A stretch of DNA of 14,468 bases. It comes from SMAG-U1939 sp035763125 (lineage in GTDB: Bacteria > Chloroflexota > Ktedonobacteria > Ktedonobacterales > JADMIN01). The notes under the pieces are model-generated. The model was not told where the DNA came from, did no database searches, and worked only from the letters and a program-made list of their open reading frames with translations. The stretch is taken from NCBI GenBank assembly GCA_035763125.1, contig DASUBU010000156.1:1-14468 (forward strand), written 5' to 3'. The position numbers were made by a program, and so were the translations under genes. Of the stretch, positions 13,473-14,468 are shown one piece after another (positions within the stretch are counted from its first letter, which is position 1; each line of letters opens with the position of its first letter).

Positions 13473-14468
13473 ATGTGGATGGGGCGGCCCTCCGCGGCCA
13501 TCACGGCTTCGTGCAGCATCTCGCTGTACGTCGGGTGCGGGTGGATCGTAGCGATCAGCTCGTCGGCGGTCAGCTCCGCACGCATCGCCAGCGTGTATTC
13601 GGTGATCAGGTTGGTGGCGTCGGGAGCGAAGATAGTCGCGCCCAGAATCTCGCCGTACTCGCCCAGGATGACCTTGGTGAAGCCCTCGCTCTCGTTGCTG
13701 GCGAGCGCCTTGCCGTTGGCCACCGTGGGGAACTTCCCGACGCGCACGGTGCCCGCGCGCTCGCGTGCCTGCTGCTCCGTCAGGCCGACGGAGGCGATCT
13801 CGGGGAAGGTGTAGATCGGCCGCGGGACGGCGGTGTAATCCATCAGCGCGTCGTGGCCGAGGGCGTTCTCGGCGGCGACCTCGCCTTCGGTGGAGGCGAC
13901 GTGGGCGAGCATCGTCTTGCCGACCAGATCGCCGATGGCGTAGACGCCGGACAGGTTGGTTTGCATGCGCTCGTTGGCGATCACACGGTCACGATCCATC
14001 GCCAGTCCCGCGCGGATGAGGCCGTCGAGGCCGGCGGGATTGGCCTTGCGGCCGACGGCCACTAGCACGTACTCGCCGTCGTAGGTCTTCTCGCCTTCTG
14101 GCGTGCTGGCGGTCACGCGCTTGAGGTTGCCAGCATCGCTGATGGATTGCACCGTCGCGTTGGTGTGGATCTCGATGCCGCGGCGCATGAACGAGCGCGT
14201 CAGCGCGTTGCGCACCTCCTCGTCCTCGTTGGCAATCATCGAGGGCAGCATCTCGACGATCGTGACCCTGGTGCCGAGCGCGTGGAACATGCAGGCCAGC
14301 TCGACGGCGATGATGCCGCCGCCAATACAGACCACGCTCTCCGGCACCGACTGCATGCTGACGGCCTCGTCGCTGAAGATCACGTTGCGGCCGTCAATGC
14401 CGGGGAACGGCGGCTTGATGGGCACCGAGCCGTTGGCCAGGATCAGCTTGCCGGCGGTCAGCTCGCGC
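13439..14468 (-). CDS. lpdA: Dihydrolipoyl dehydrogenase (E3), missing its N-terminus beyond the window
   Basis: E3 reoxidises dihydrolipoamide of 2-oxoacid dehydrogenase complexes or the glycine cleavage system, passing electrons via FAD and a disulfide to NAD+. The frame is open to the window edge. The first visible residues, KLILANGSVPIKPP, match the segment before the NAD domain, so the true start and the redox disulfide lie beyond 14468. Visible are the NAD-binding CIGGGIIAVELA, the second FAD motif YAIGDLVGKTMLAH, and the C-terminal dimerisation domain ending in the catalytic HPHPTYSEM. A GTG at 14425 is an internal codon, not the start. Other members of the disulfide reductase family such as MerA lack this His-Pro-x-x-Ser-Glu pattern. 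A hairpin lies past the stop. The other complex subunits are not in the window. Confidence 0.9.
   Translation of the reverse strand, partial: RELTAGKLILANGSVPIKPPFPGIDGRNVIFSDEAVSMQSVPESVVCIGGGIIAVELACMFHALGTRVTIVEMLPSMIANEDEEVRNALTRSFMRRGIEIHTNATVQSISDAGNLKRVTASTPEGEKTYDGEYVLVAVGRKANPAGLDGLIRAGLAMDRDRVIANERMQTNLSGVYAIGDLVGKTMLAHVASTEGEVAAENALGHDALMDYTAVPRPIYTFPEIASVGLTEQQARERAGTVRVGKFPTVANGKALASNESEGFTKVILGEYGEILGATIFAPDATNLITEYTLAMRAELTADELIATIHPHPTYSEMLHEAVMAAEGRPIHIYIRSAAAARR

Noticed and set aside
9292..13551. A 4.26-kb plus-strand open frame (1419 codons) antisense to the DUF4012 and prmC genes
   Set aside because: It spans two well-recognised minus-strand genes and their gap and its product is low in recognisable motifs. 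Long antisense frames are expected opposite GC-rich genes because few stop codons arise.

Overview
The window is GC-rich bacterial chromosome. A membrane protein of the DUF4012 family, a DUF3090 zinc-ribbon protein, a DhnA-type class I aldolase and a NarL-type response regulator together suggest a member of Chloroflexota. This placement is inferred from gene content, not proven. No CRISPR array, rRNA or insertion sequence is visible.

Left edge (1-504). The window opens inside the last codons of a plus-strand gene that ends at 175. Its tail faintly resembles the end of a tyrosine integrase. A perfect 12-bp tandem repeat follows, and then two minus-strand tRNA genes, Leu(CAG) and Ser(GCT), six bases apart and read from a strong promoter at 499-528. 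The partial gene and repeat lie against the 3' end of the tRNA-Ser gene, where integrative elements usually insert, so this may be the boundary of an integrated element.

Plus-strand block (697-4829). A small lipoprotein and a D-2-hydroxyacid dehydrogenase are 30 bp apart and probably co-transcribed. Next comes fabI (enoyl-ACP reductase), behind a promoter with an AT-rich palindrome, then a membrane-anchored TlpA/ResA-like thioredoxin. The block ends with a pyrE-like phosphoribosyltransferase that has its own extended -10 promoter and a leader of about 125 nt. Its catalytic loop looks degenerate.

Minus-strand block (4837-14468). Read in transcription order from the right edge it contains: lipoamide dehydrogenase (cut by the window edge); the large DUF4012 membrane protein followed by prmC; an MFS transporter translationally coupled to a DUF3090 protein; a class I fructose-bisphosphate aldolase; and an orphan NarL/FixJ response regulator. 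The regulator meets pyrE tail to tail with a 7-bp gap.

Most genes are housekeeping or central metabolism: fatty-acid elongation, pyrimidine synthesis, glycolysis, 2-oxoacid dehydrogenase E3 and release-factor methylation. The less ordinary parts are the tRNA-adjacent boundary, the fabI palindrome, the unusual PyrE loop, a tryptophan pentad repeat in the cytoplasmic tail of the DUF4012 protein, and a promoter, ribosome-binding site and small ORF in the gap at 13171-13438. I saw no clear defence or biosynthetic system.
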